Shown piece by piece: positions 42,738 through 52,718 of a stretch of 64,000 nucleotides of DNA; position 1 is the first letter of the stretch, and the number at the start of each line of letters is the position of its first letter. The position numbers were made by a program, and so were the translations under genes. A model generated the notes under the pieces. That model was not told where the DNA came from, made no database searches, and worked only from the letters and a program-made list of their open reading frames with translations. Origin of the DNA: Takakia lepidozioides (lineage: Eukaryota > Streptophyta > Takakiopsida > Takakiales > Takakiaceae); NCBI GenBank assembly GCA_030704615.1, contig CM060732.1, positions 22,816,001 through 22,880,000 of the forward strand, given 5' to 3'.

Positions 42738-44825
42738 CCTCCCGCATATAGTCGCCGAACTGGAGGAAACGATAATGCCACCATGCTAGCCAACTGACCA
42801 TTGCTCCCTCGTCTGATTTCCTTACAGCACCTGACGATGTCCACCAAGCCCGTATGCATGCAAACTGTGTCTCTGCATCATCCAAGGTAGGAGCGCGCTT
42901 CCACGCAAGGCACATGGAACGGTGCTCCTCTCTGAAATCTGGCGCCACGAGCCTGGTTGTGTACTGCGAAAGGCTCTGCAGAAAATGGAACCCACAAGAT
43001 CTCTCCTTGCCTTCCATGGGAACATTGGGGTCTTGCCCGTACACCCTTCGGATGGCAGCCCAATTTGCTTGTGCGTTGTCCGCCATGAAACCACGGAAAT
43101 TCGGAGGGGGCAATCCCGCCTTGGCCATCTGTTCGTTTATTCCCTGCCAAAGAAGCATCTCCGATTGTGTGTCCTCTCCTTTCATCTCACAAATAGCAAT
43201 TGTCATTAGCATCCTGCAGTGGGTGTCGTAGACATGTGCACCCATTGTCACCCACTGGTGATTTATAATTCGCTTGATATGGTCGAACATGACCCAACTG
43301 TTTGACAAGTTCCTACTCGTTATCCTGTCGACCAGTTCGACGCCGCTGCCAGGTCCACACGTGGACATTTTGAATACGAAACAACGATCTGCCTCAGTCC
43401 CTTGTCCTGGAAACCTACTTCCATGAATGTAGTCATATCCACATCGTCGCTTCACCTCCAGAATGGAGTGCATATCCGAGCCACGCCCAATTTTCTGTTT
43501 GCATGAGACAATGTGGTTTCGGACATTCGGTGAACATACGTGGGACACCGACTCCAGCAATGCCTCCATTTCCTTCTCGTCGAGAGGAACTCTATCGGAG
43601 CCGTCTTCCGACATAATTCTGGCCAATGCCATCTTATGGGCGGCTTGGAGCTGTATCTGTTTGGGTTTGGCACCCGGTCTCAACTTAACCTCCTCCTAAA
43701 CGAGCTGCTCTGCTTCGTGGGCAGCCTCCCGCGAGTTCCCCCTCGCCAATTTGTGACAATGGGAACCAACGTGTATGCAAGCTCGGGTGAGGTCAGGGAA
43801 ACGGTGCAACACATAGAACTGCTTGGCATTACAAACAGACATGCAGTGTGGTGGTTCTTTGCAATGCGCACACTTAAATGTGGAGTTCGGAACCTTCTCC
43901 TGAGCTCGAAATGGTTGATGAGCTGTGCCTGTCCAATCGGTCTCGTTCCTGTGACCTCTGGATTTAAAGTGGAAGCAAGTTGGGGAGAAACACCGCAACG
44001 CGCCCGCACAAACAACGTAGCGCACCCGCACACCATCGAGCATCTTCATGCTGGTGGTTTTGGTAACGCACCAAGGATGACCGTCATGTTTTCTATCCAT
44101 ATCTGTCAACATTCCGGACGCCCTCGAGTAGTCCGCCCGAGGAGGGAACTCAAAGAAGATATTACCGTCGACGTCGGCGGGAAGGCATGTAACCGATTTA
44201 ATTGCGAACTTGCTGTAGTCCAGCCCGGCCAGCTCCGACCGGTGTCCCTCCAGGTGAAGCCCTCGCAGAATTTCAAGAATAGATCGAACTGCGGTGCTCG
44301 TGCTGGGAATATGACTCCCTCCTCCACTGACGTCCATTGAGGACTTGCCTGATCTCCAGGACGACCTCGGAACTTCCATGACCTCGTCTGAGTCGGACAG
44401 GTTGTGAACAACCCGGTTCTGGCTCGTCTTCATGGATGGGTTCGGCTCTGGATTTACTTCGTTGCGGACTTCTCTCTTTGAGGTAGCCACTCTCTGATTC
44501 GCGGATTGTTTCGTGGAAGGCGCCAGGATAGAAGGTGCATTTGGCGGGCAAATGAAGTCACAACAGCCCTGTATATGACGCTGTCCAATGGTGGAACTCG
44601 CCATTCCCTGCCATCGCCGAAATCATCGTGGAGCACAACAATACTCTCGACAACAAGGCCGTTAGAGTCCTTCCTTTCCTCCTCCAAAAAAACCGACCCC
44701 GGTTTCAGGTGGTATCGAACGCACAGATATTTCTCCATCACCCGGCAGGTGTCCCCTCTGCACGGAAATGAAGCTCTATGCTCGTGAGGAGGGCAGTACA
44801 CTGTAGCGTTCGGGTTTTCCGCCAT
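42738..44825 (-). pseudogene. MULE transposase, copy E (no SWIM exon)
   Basis: From ATG at 44823-44825 (MAENPNATVYCPP) through LEEERKD, the zinc-type Cys/His cluster (CFHF, CAHC, HVGSHCH) and the catalytic core (HQWVTMGAHVYDT, CEMKGEDTQSEM, FMADNAQANW, ERSCGFHFLQSL) to YMRE at the GTGAGT donor. It diverges from copies B and C throughout, so E is a separate lineage. Defects: a frameshift near 44560 and an in-frame TAG at 43696-43698. No last exon with TNMAES and SWIM follows; the intron-like sequence runs straight into the terminus. Movement would need a partner's transposase. Confidence 0.75.
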
Positions 44826-45114
44826 GGGAGATGTGCACACAAGACTCCCAGGATGGAGTGCGGGGAAGCTCCCTGGTAGAAGGGGGATGCAGCGATGGGA
44901 ATGAATGCGATGCCGATTTGTCCGAGCGACGAAGCCTGATCCAAATCCAGGGAGCCAACTATCTCAAAAATCCACAGTCAGAGTGTTAATGAACCTTGTC
45001 TCCGGAATGCGGCCCCTGGTCTTTGCGCAATAACTGCCAACGGTATGCAGTCAGAAAGTGGGGGGCCGTCCGGATGATGACGGCTGAAGGGGAGAAGCCG
45101 GCACCGTGCCATCA
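44826..45114. other. Spacer between transposase and arrays in element E
   Basis: No gene supported. It corresponds in position to the transposase promoter region of B and C but shows no clear similarity to it by eye. Confidence 0.35.
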
Positions 45115-45950
45115 CATTACTACCCCCGAATGGAAATTCGGCACCCAATATCCAACAGGGGAAGCCCGGATGAAGTCGCCTCGGGCGCAGAGGCCGGCGC
45201 GTGTGCGACAGAGAACATCCCCTGGATGGAGATTCGGCGCCGAATTTCCATCCGGGGCGGTTCGGATGCAGTCGGGGAGGGGGGAGAGGCCGGCACTTGG
45301 CCGTCACATTTCAACCCCCGGACGGAAATTCGGCACCGAATATCGAACAGGGGACGCCCGGATGAAGTCGCCTCGGGCGTAGAGGTCGGCACGTGTTCGA
45401 CAAAGAGCATCCCTTGGATGGAGATTCGGCGCCGAATTTCCATCCGGGCCCCCCCAAGGAAGTCTTGTCGGGGTGTCAGACTGAAAACTGGCCGACATAA
45501 AAACCTCCCCAGATGGGAAAACGGCGCCGAATTTCAATCCGGGGCCGTTCCAATGCGGTTGGGGAGGGGGGAGAGGTCGGCACCTGGCCGTCATATTTCA
45601 ACCGCCGGACGGAAATTCGGCACCGAATATCCAACAGAGCGGCGGAGAGGCCGGCACCTCTCCGACAGAGACCAGCCCCCGGATGGAAATTCGGCGCCGA
45701 ATTTCCACCCAGCAGGTAAGTGCAATCCCGGATGGATGGAAATCCGGCGCCGAATTTCCATCCAGCAGGTAAGTGAAATCCCGGATCGATCCAAATCCGG
45801 CGCCGCATATCCATCCTGCAGGTAATTCGAATCCCGGATGGATGGAAATTCGGCGCCGAATTTCCATCCAGCAGGTAAGTCGGATCGCTGGCGTATGGAT
45901 ATTCGGCGCCGAATTTCTATTCGCCGGGTATTTCATCGCTGAGAATTACC
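45115..45950. repeat. Long-spaced AATTCGGCGCCGAATT palindromes
   Basis: Palindromes of GGAAATTCGGCGCCGAATTT type alternate with GAAATTCGGCACCGAATAT types, separated by about 60-110 bp of GC-rich spacer that itself repeats (GAGGCCGGCAC, GGATGAAGTCGCCTC). Toward 45700-45930 the spacing tightens and the spacer becomes the GCAGGTAAGT phrase of the following array. Confidence 0.8.
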
Positions 45951-46205
45951 TTCCTGCAGGTAATTCTGATCGATGAATTACCTTCCTGCAGGTAATTCTC
46001 AGCGATGAATTACCTTCCTGCAGGTAATTCTTATCGACGAAGGTAGGAAGGTAATTCCTCGCTCAGAATTACCTGCAGGAAGGTAATTCCTCGCTCAGAA
46101 TTACCTGCAGGAAGGTAATTCATCGCTGAGAATTACCTACAGGAAGGTAATTCATCGATCAGATTTACCTGCAGGAAGGTAATTCTCAGCGATGAAATAC
46201 CTGCA
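45950..46205. repeat. GAATTACCT..AGGTAATTC palindrome cluster
   Basis: About eight copies of GAATTACCTTCCTGCAGGTA or its complement, with the core CCTGCAGG, linked by TCAGCGATG/CATCGCTGA. The orientation flips near 46040. A different palindrome type from its neighbours, forming the hinge between two arrays. Confidence 0.85.
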
Positions 46206-47175
46206 GAATGGAAATTCGGCGCCGGATTTCGATCCATCCGGGATTCCAGTAACCTGCTGGATGGAAATGCGGCGCCGAATTTCCATCCATCCGGGATTCG
46301 AATTACCTGCTGGACGGAAATCCGGCGCCGAATTTCCAATCATCCGGGATTCCACTTACCTGCTGGATGGAAACCCGGCGCCGAATTTCCATCCATCCGG
46401 GATTCCACTTACCTGCAGGATGGAAACCCGGCGCCGAATTTCCATCCATCCGGGATTCCACTTACCTGCAGGATGGAAACCCGGCGCCCAATTTCCATCC
46501 ATCCGGGATTCCACTTACCTGCAGGATGGAAACCCGGCGCCCAATTTCCATCCATCCGGGATTCCACTTACCTGCAGGATGGAAACCCGGCGCCGAATTT
46601 CCATCCATCCGGGATTCCACTTACCTGCTGGATGGAAACCCGGCGCCGAATTTCCATCCATCCGGGATTCCACTTACCTGCTGGATGCAAACCCGGCGCC
46701 GAATTTCCATCCATCCGGGATTCCACTTACCTGCTGGATGCAAACCCGGCGCCGAATTTCCATCCATCCGGGATTCCACTTACCTGCTGGATGCAAACCC
46801 GGCGCCGAATTTCCATCCATCCGGGATTCCGCTTACCTGCTGGATGCAAACCCGGCGCCGAATTTCCATCCATCCGGGATTCCGCTTACCTGCTGGATGC
46901 AAACCCGGCGCCGAATTTCCATCCATCCGGGATTCGAATTACCTGCAGGATGGAAATTCGGCGCCGGATTTCCATCCATCCGGGATTCCACTTACCTGCA
47001 GGATGGAAATCCGGTGCCGGATCTCCATCCATCCGCTCTCCGACCAACCTTGCGGATGGAAATCCGGTGCCGAATTTCCATCCATCCGCTCTTCGAATTA
47101 CCTGCATGACGGAAATTTTGCGCGCCGACCTAGCTGGCGGATGGAAATCCGGCGCCGGATTTCCATCCATCCGCT
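46205..47175. repeat. 53-bp tandem palindrome array of element E
   Basis: Seventeen GGYGCC centres in exact 53-bp register from 46218 to 47066 (checked: 46218, 46271, 46324, 46377, 46430, 46483, 47013, 47066). Unit: GATGGAAACCCGGCGCCGAA, TTTCCATCCATCC, then GGGATTCCACTTACCTGCT. Because 53 is not a multiple of three and the unit has no stop, all three forward frames stay open for 250-300 codons; these are not genes. Confidence 0.95.
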
Positions 47176-48350
47176 CTTCGAATTACCTGCATGACTGGAA
47201 AAATGGCGCCGAATTTCCGATTTTGGTGCAAGTCAGATATGGGACTTAGCCATTTTCGGCCCCGAAATGGAAAAATGGCGCCGAAAAAAAAAAAAAAAAA
47301 AAAAAAAAAACGCCATTTTTCCATCTCGGGCCGAAAACGGCTAAGTCCCAGATCTGACTGGCACCCAAAATCGGAAATTCGGCGCCATTTTTCCAGTCAT
47401 GCAGGTAATTCGAAGAGCGGATGGATGGAAATCCGGCGCCGGATTTTCATCCATCCGCTCTTCGAATTACCTGCATGACGGAAATTTTGCGCGCCGACTT
47501 ACTTGGTGGATGGAAATCCGGCGCCGGATTTCCATCCATCCGCTCTTCGAATTACCTGCATGACTGGAAAAATGGCGCCGAATTTCCGATTTTGGTGCCA
47601 GTCAGATCTGGGACTTAGCCATTTTCGGCAACGAAATGGAAAAATGTCGCCCGAAAAAAAAAAAAAAAAAAAACGCCATTTTTCCATCTCGGGGCCGAAA
47701 ACGGCTAAGTCCCAGATCTGACTGGCACCAAAATCGGAAATTCGGCGCCATTTTTCCAGTCATGCAGGTAATTCGAAGAGCGGATGGATGGAAATCCGGC
47801 GCCGGATTTTCATCCATCCGCTCTTCGAATTACCTGCATGACGGAAATTTTGCGCGCCGACTTACTTGGTGGATGGAAATCCGGCGCCGGATTTCCATCC
47901 ATCCGCTCTTCGAATTACCTGCATGACTGGAAAAATGGCGCCGAATTTCCGATTTTGGTGCCAGTCAGATCTGGGACTTAGCCATTTTCGGCAACGAATG
48001 GAAAAATGTCGCCGAAAAAAAAAAAAGAAAAAAAAAACGCCATTTTTCTAGTTCGGTGCCGAAAACTGCTAAGTCCCAGATCTGACTGGCACCCAAAATC
48101 GGAAATTCGGCGCCATTTTTCCATTTCTGGGCCCAGTCAGATCTGGGACTTAGCCATTTTCGGCCCCGTACTGGATAAATCGCGCCGAAAAAAAAAAAAA
48201 AAAAAAAAAAAACGATATTTTTTTAGTTCGGTGCCGAAAACGGCTAAGTCCCAGATCTGACTGGCACCCAAAATCGGAAATTCGGCGCCATTTTTCCATT
48301 TCTGGGCCCAGTCAGATCTGGGACTTAGCCATTTTCGGTCCCGAACAGGA
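47176..48350. repeat. Large inverted units with poly-A cores in element E
   Basis: Repeated blocks (at about 47190-47400, 47550-47760, 47915-48120, then 48120-48350) of GACTTAGCCATTTTCGG, AAATGGCGCCG, a run of 20-30 A, CGCCATTTTTCC and CGAAAACGGCTAAGTC. Each block is a long hairpin with the A run near its apex. Short open frames and the words CGCGCC occur between blocks. Confidence 0.88.
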
Positions 48351-48868
48351 AAAATGGAAGTTGAAGACTCCCACAAGCTGAAACCATACTCCACACATGC
48401 ACCACTTGCTTCCTTAACACCCGAGCTCTTCTTGAACTCCTCAAACCCTGCAACACTTGCAGAACAAGAGCTTCTTCACAAGCTCTCAAACTTTCAATGA
48501 TGCTCTTCTTGAAGACCTCCTCTTGTACATAAACACCACAAGACTTTCTTCTTGCAAACCCTGCAACAGCTTGTAACTTAAGAGCTATCTATCAAGCTCT
48601 CTTCCACACACAAGTGTTAACTATGCTAACACCTTGCACTTATAGATGTAAGCAGGTCTTCTTCTAGTGATACGGAAATGGTGAAAAGAGGAGAAACCAT
48701 TCTATCACGTTATATAAGTCAAGCCAATGGCACCTTTGCTAAAAGACTCCACCATACAGACCTCACCCACTCTCCATCTCAAGTACTAGAGCGACTTCAA
48801 TTGGCTCAACTTTTGTTTGACCACATGTTTTTTGAAAGCAGAGGCATAGCCAGTGGGTACTTTCAGGG
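48351..48868. other. Non-palindromic insert in the element E arrays
   Basis: About 500 bp of unrelated CT-rich sequence with repeated phrases (AAACCCTGCAAC, AAGAGCT, CTTCTTCTTG). It looks like part of another mobile element, but no termini or target duplication could be defined, and no coding region is supported. Confidence 0.45.
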
Positions 48869-48996
48869 CCGAAAATGGCTAAGTCCTTAGGGTGGCTGGC
48901 ACCAAAATCGGAAATTCGGCGCCATTTTTCCAGTTCCGGGCCCAGTCAGATCTGGGACTTAGCCATTTTAGGCCCCGAACTGGTAAAATGGCACCG

Positions 48997-49045
<49 letters not shown>

Positions 49046-49180
49046 AAACGCCATTGTTCTAGTTCGGGGCCTAAAATGGCTAAGTCCCAAATCTGACTGG
49101 CACCAAAATCGGAAATTCGGCGCCATTTTTCCAGTTCCGGGCCTAGTCAGATCTGGGACTTAGCCATTTTCGGCAAGTAA
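48869..49180. repeat. Continuation of hairpin units, with a 40-plus A run
   Basis: Resumes the GGCTAAGTC / GACTTAGCC hairpin type after the insert. The A run at about 48999-49044 is the longest in the window. Confidence 0.85.
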
Positions 49181-49322
49181 ATGCAATAAAATGTTGCATT
49201 TCAAGTCCACTGGTGCCACATTCCAACTTCACATGACCCTATTTCCGTGCCTCCTAACCTGGTCTGCTCATGCTTTTTTTTTTTCCGCTCATGCTCATGC
49301 CGCTCATGAAATAGCAGCCCCC
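49181..49322. repeat. Right terminal region of element E
   Basis: AATAAA near 49188, then the same terminal block as copy A, a T run, GCTCATG words and the terminus. The direct repeat GGTCAGCC follows at 49323-49330. Confidence 0.88.
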
Positions 49323-49330
49323 GGTCAGCC

Positions 49331-49559
49331 TACTGAACCCTTGTGAGCTTTTCAGCTCATTTCCTGTAAATATATTTCCATCTTTCCATCTTCCGTCTTA
49401 TTCATGTGTCGCACCGTCCTCACCCTCGATTCATGCTTGCTCAATTGTGTACCTGGTAAATAAGAGAAATGGAAGCTGTAAGGTCTCTCATCCCCAAAAA
49501 CAAAACCAGGCAAAAAACAAAAACCACCCCCAATTCACCCCCAAAATCAACCCCCAACC
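49331..49559. other. Probable 3' flank of the gene at 41271-42300
   Basis: Before insertion of element E this sequence followed directly on the stop codon at 42300. It is AT-rich, then an A/C-rich run leading to a string of C. No coding sequence is supported. Confidence 0.4.
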
Positions 49560-50257
49560 CCCCCCCCCCCAGGCTGGCCTCGTGACTGCAGGAGTCGTAA
49601 TTGGCGACGTGTTTTTTGGGTGGGGGTCGCAAGCCGCGATGGTCGGGCATTGCAAATCCCATTTGCGAGCGGCAACGTCCGACACCCCCTGCAACGTGTT
49701 TGTTTGGTCGGGGGGTCGCAAGCCGCGATGCCCTAGCGTCGCGGAGCCCGCCACCTGCCTGCGCCATGTCTTTTATTTTTTTGATTAAATATAAAAAAAA
49801 GCGATGCCAGAGCGTCGCGAAAACCCACGCCCGGGCGTGGCGAAGCCCGACTCCTGCTCCTGCTGTTTTTTTTTTGCCACGCCCAATAGTCGCTTGGCGT
49901 ACCACCCGACTTACGCCACGTGTTTTTTGGGTTTTAGGATGGGATTCCTGGGCAGGTTAGAAAAAAAAAAGGGATGCGAGGCCTCGCCGTCGGTTGGAGG
50001 GCAGCGACGGCGAGACGTCGCTCGCAGGAGGCCCCTGCCATCGGCGCGGACGGCCCAAAAAGCGACGTCCGGCAGTCGCGGGAGTTGGGGCGGGGGCTCG
50101 TGACCCCATATGTCGCATTTTTGCGATGTCTTTTTGGCGACGCCCATGCGACGGCCGGGCGTCGCAAATATGGCGCCTGCCCCGTGCCCGAAATGTGCGT
50201 TTTCCCGACGCTGCGGCGTGGCCCGGGCGTCGCAAAGGCCCCCCTTTTCCTGTAGTG
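49560..50257. mobile_element. CACTA-type element, right end with subterminal GTCGC repeats
   Basis: The right edge reads CCCCCTTTTCCTGTAGTG; its complement, CACTACAGGAAAAGGGGG, is close to the classical CACTA terminus. The preceding 700 bp is GC-rich and contains more than ten copies of GTCGC/GCGAC, like the subterminal repeats that CACTA transposases bind. No matching left terminus or transposase is seen; the C run near 49557 may mark truncation. Open frames here are by-products of high GC. Confidence 0.5.
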
Positions 50258-50264
50258 GCACAAC

Positions 50265-50920
50265 ATGATGAGAGCTTCGAGTGTGGTGGACTATGTCAGT
50301 GAGAATTGTGTGAAGAAAACACGGCCACTCATAGGACGAGACCATCTGCATTGGTTTTGGTTCGGGAGATACGTTGATCCCTCTATTTGTTACCCGCGCC
50401 TTCTTCAACCTGATTATCTTGGTACGTAAATGTTTTCGGTGGTCATGAGAATTCTTTAAGATTTTTTTTTCTCATTCCTAAATTGTTGTTCATTCCTATC
50501 TTCATTGTGCTTCGGATTTTACTTCGAAGTGTCTCATTTTTTTAATTTTTTTTAATTTTTTTCTTTCCAGTGGATCATGAGGAAGAGCTGCGAAGCCTAA
50601 TTCGACAAGAGAAAGCCTTGATTCGAATGTTGAAATTGGGATCCCGCAAAGCTCCATCTTCAATGTCACGCAGTGTGGTTGCAAGCGTGAATACCGATGA
50701 TATGTTCAATCCTAGCGAGAAGAGAACAATGTCCAGTGGCGTTGAGAGCCATATTGAGATTCTTCTCAACCGTCTTCACACTGGCAAGACAACTAAACAT
50801 GGTATAAATAAACGACGACGTAGAGTTATGCCTCTCTTGCCTGCCACCAATCATCTTGTAAACGAATCGTCATTGCAAGGGGGATCTTCAGCTTCTTATG
50901 GAACTTGGTCTCAACGCTAA
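50265..50920 (+). CDS. Small two-exon gene of unknown function
   Basis: Exon 1 is 50265-50421 (ATG ATG, donor GTACGT) and exon 2 is 50571-50920 (acceptor TTTCTTTCCAG after a T-rich tract, TAA stop). The splice joins the frame exactly, giving about 168 residues. Exon 1 has DHLHWFWFGRYVDPS; exon 2 is a basic helical region (EEELRSLIRQEKALIRMLKLG) with a KRRRR cluster. Family unknown. The start lies only 8 bp after the CACTA-type end, so a 5' part may have been displaced. Confidence 0.5.
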
Positions 50921-51376
50921 AATAATTTGACATAGTACAAAGAAGAAAATTTAGAAATTATATATGGTTGTCAGATAGTTCTACTTCAACGAGACGATCT
51001 TCACATGTATGTATCATTATTTGGTGCAAGACATAATGTCTAAGTACCAAACATTGATTCAATTTTTGAGTAAAATAATTTGTTTTTGATTATACATGAT
51101 TTTCTTTGTGTTTGGTTGTACTTTGAGATACTTCTCATAATTGTGTGTGGACGGATTGGTATATCCAGGAAACAAATGTCATTGTGGTTTGTGAAACCCA
51201 AGGTCCGATTGGGGTCTTGCGGTGAGGTTAGAGTCTGTCTCGTCTGTCTTGATGCCGTTAGCCTTACTCATGTGTTTTAATAGGCCGCATCACCAAAATT
51301 AATGAGTACAAAACATCAAAATTGTTTACTTTATGTGTATAAATAAACTGATTGTACTAAGTATACTGTCCATTTA

Positions 51377-51460
51377 GGAGGTAGCTCGTTGGACAACGTG
51401 TTGCGGCCAACGAGGAGGCGCTGGGTTCAAAATCTGGCATGAGCTCGGATTGACAATGCA
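51377..51460 (+). repeat. tRNA-like sequence, probable SINE head
   Basis: GTAGCTCGTTGG (51381-51392) resembles an RNA polymerase III A box and GGGTTCAAAATC (51423-51434) a B box, at the spacing found in tRNAs. The cloverleaf is imperfect and no matching 3' acceptor strand is obvious. It is more likely a tRNA-derived SINE or tRNA relic than a working tRNA gene. Confidence 0.5.
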
Positions 51461-51873
51461 CTTCAATGTACTATCATCGACAAAGATAGTGTTGGTCTCA
51501 TCATATTGACCTTTGTACTTATCTCATACTCTCCTAAGAGGCTTCAGAAACACAGATGAAGGAGTATCATTTGCAGCTATGCTTTGATTGTACCCAGGGT
51601 GAGTCTCTGGTGGGCACTTAATGCAGTCAACTTGAGAAAACACAAAACAGACTGTGGAAGACCCATGAAATGCTCTTGACAATTGGCTTGAGGTTTTTAG
51701 CTGTCATGCAACTCCAGATAGCTATCACTAGAAGGAAAACACGGAATAACCACTATGTGAACCGCTGGTTTTGAGTGGGAAAGGACACTTAACCACTCCG
51801 AGCCTACCAGTGTTATAGAACGAGTGGATTTTGTGTCCCAGTGGTTAAACACATAACGTGTCACCAGTGGTTC
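51461..51873. other. Non-coding stretch before MULE C
   Basis: No gene supported. Near 51838-51873 a second loosely tRNA-like phrase (CCCAGTGGTTAAACAC..GTGGTTCGAG) is cut by the left end of MULE C. Confidence 0.35.
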
Positions 51874-52718
51874 GAGGTTTACTATTTCATGAGCAGAAAC
51901 CATGAGCCATGAGCCATGAGCCGCATGAGCCGCATGAGCGGTGAGCCGAAGTCTAAGATACGCGGATTTCATGAGCGGACTCCTCCAAATTTGGAAATGC
52001 GGCAGATTAAACAAGTATTAAAATAATAGTTTTTTATTTGACCTTGCCGTTTTTGGACGTTCCAGATCATGTAATGCGGCGAAGATATGTCGTCAGTAAC
52101 AAGTCCGCTCATGGTTTTATAGATCCGCTCATGGAAATAAGTGACCGTGCAACGGGAAATCCAGTATACCACTGCAAAAGGACGTCGCATACTGGCCTGT
52201 ATAGAGTATTCCGCGGTTTTACATGCCTTAACATTGGAATGAAGCTGACCCTTTTGCCGCGATTGAACCAATGGAGTCTGCACCAATACAGTATGCAGTA
52301 CTTCACAATTCTGTCTTCTTCGGGTATTCGGCGGGAAAGGTTTGCAACTGAACTGGGAAATAGGGTGCCGCATTAGGGTTCGCACGTGCGAAATTTCGGA
52401 GCGGTTTGGTGTTGGCGAAGGCCGCCTCTGGGGGTACCTACGACGATACTTGGAAATTCGGCGCCGCATTTCCTTGTCGGAGGTCGAATGAGGAGAGCAA
52501 GTTTTCGGAAAGCAGAAAAACATGAACCCTCCAACATACAAAAATACATGCACGTGGAAACAAGTGAACGATATAGTAATATCTTAGTTCGATCAAAACA
52601 GGTTACTGGTAGGCAAGACATATGTCGGACCTTTGTGTGGCCAGAGTCTGAGGTACTGGCAGCAGTACAGTTCTACTATCCGATGGGCGTACCATTGTAT
52701 GTGGACCGCAAGCCAAGC

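Larger units (their letters stand above)
42331..49322. mobile_element. MULE copy E, deletion derivative filled with palindrome arrays
   Basis: 6,992 bp between GAGGTTTGCTATTTCATGAG (42331) and inverted GGGGGCTGCTATTTCATGAG (ending 49322), flanked by the direct repeat GGTCAGCC (42323-42330, 49323-49330). It contains a diverged transposase gene lacking the last (SWIM) exon, no methyltransferase gene, and about 4 kb of palindromic arrays. The right terminal block equals that of copy A (AATAAAATGTTGCATTTC near 49188, then a T run and GCTCATG words). Confidence 0.9.

Noticed and set aside
46192-47249. Three overlapping open frames of 258-305 codons encoding repeats such as NPAPNFHPSG
   Set aside because: They arise because the 53-bp unit has no stop in any forward frame and 53 is not a multiple of three. 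The same protein repeat appears in all three frames.
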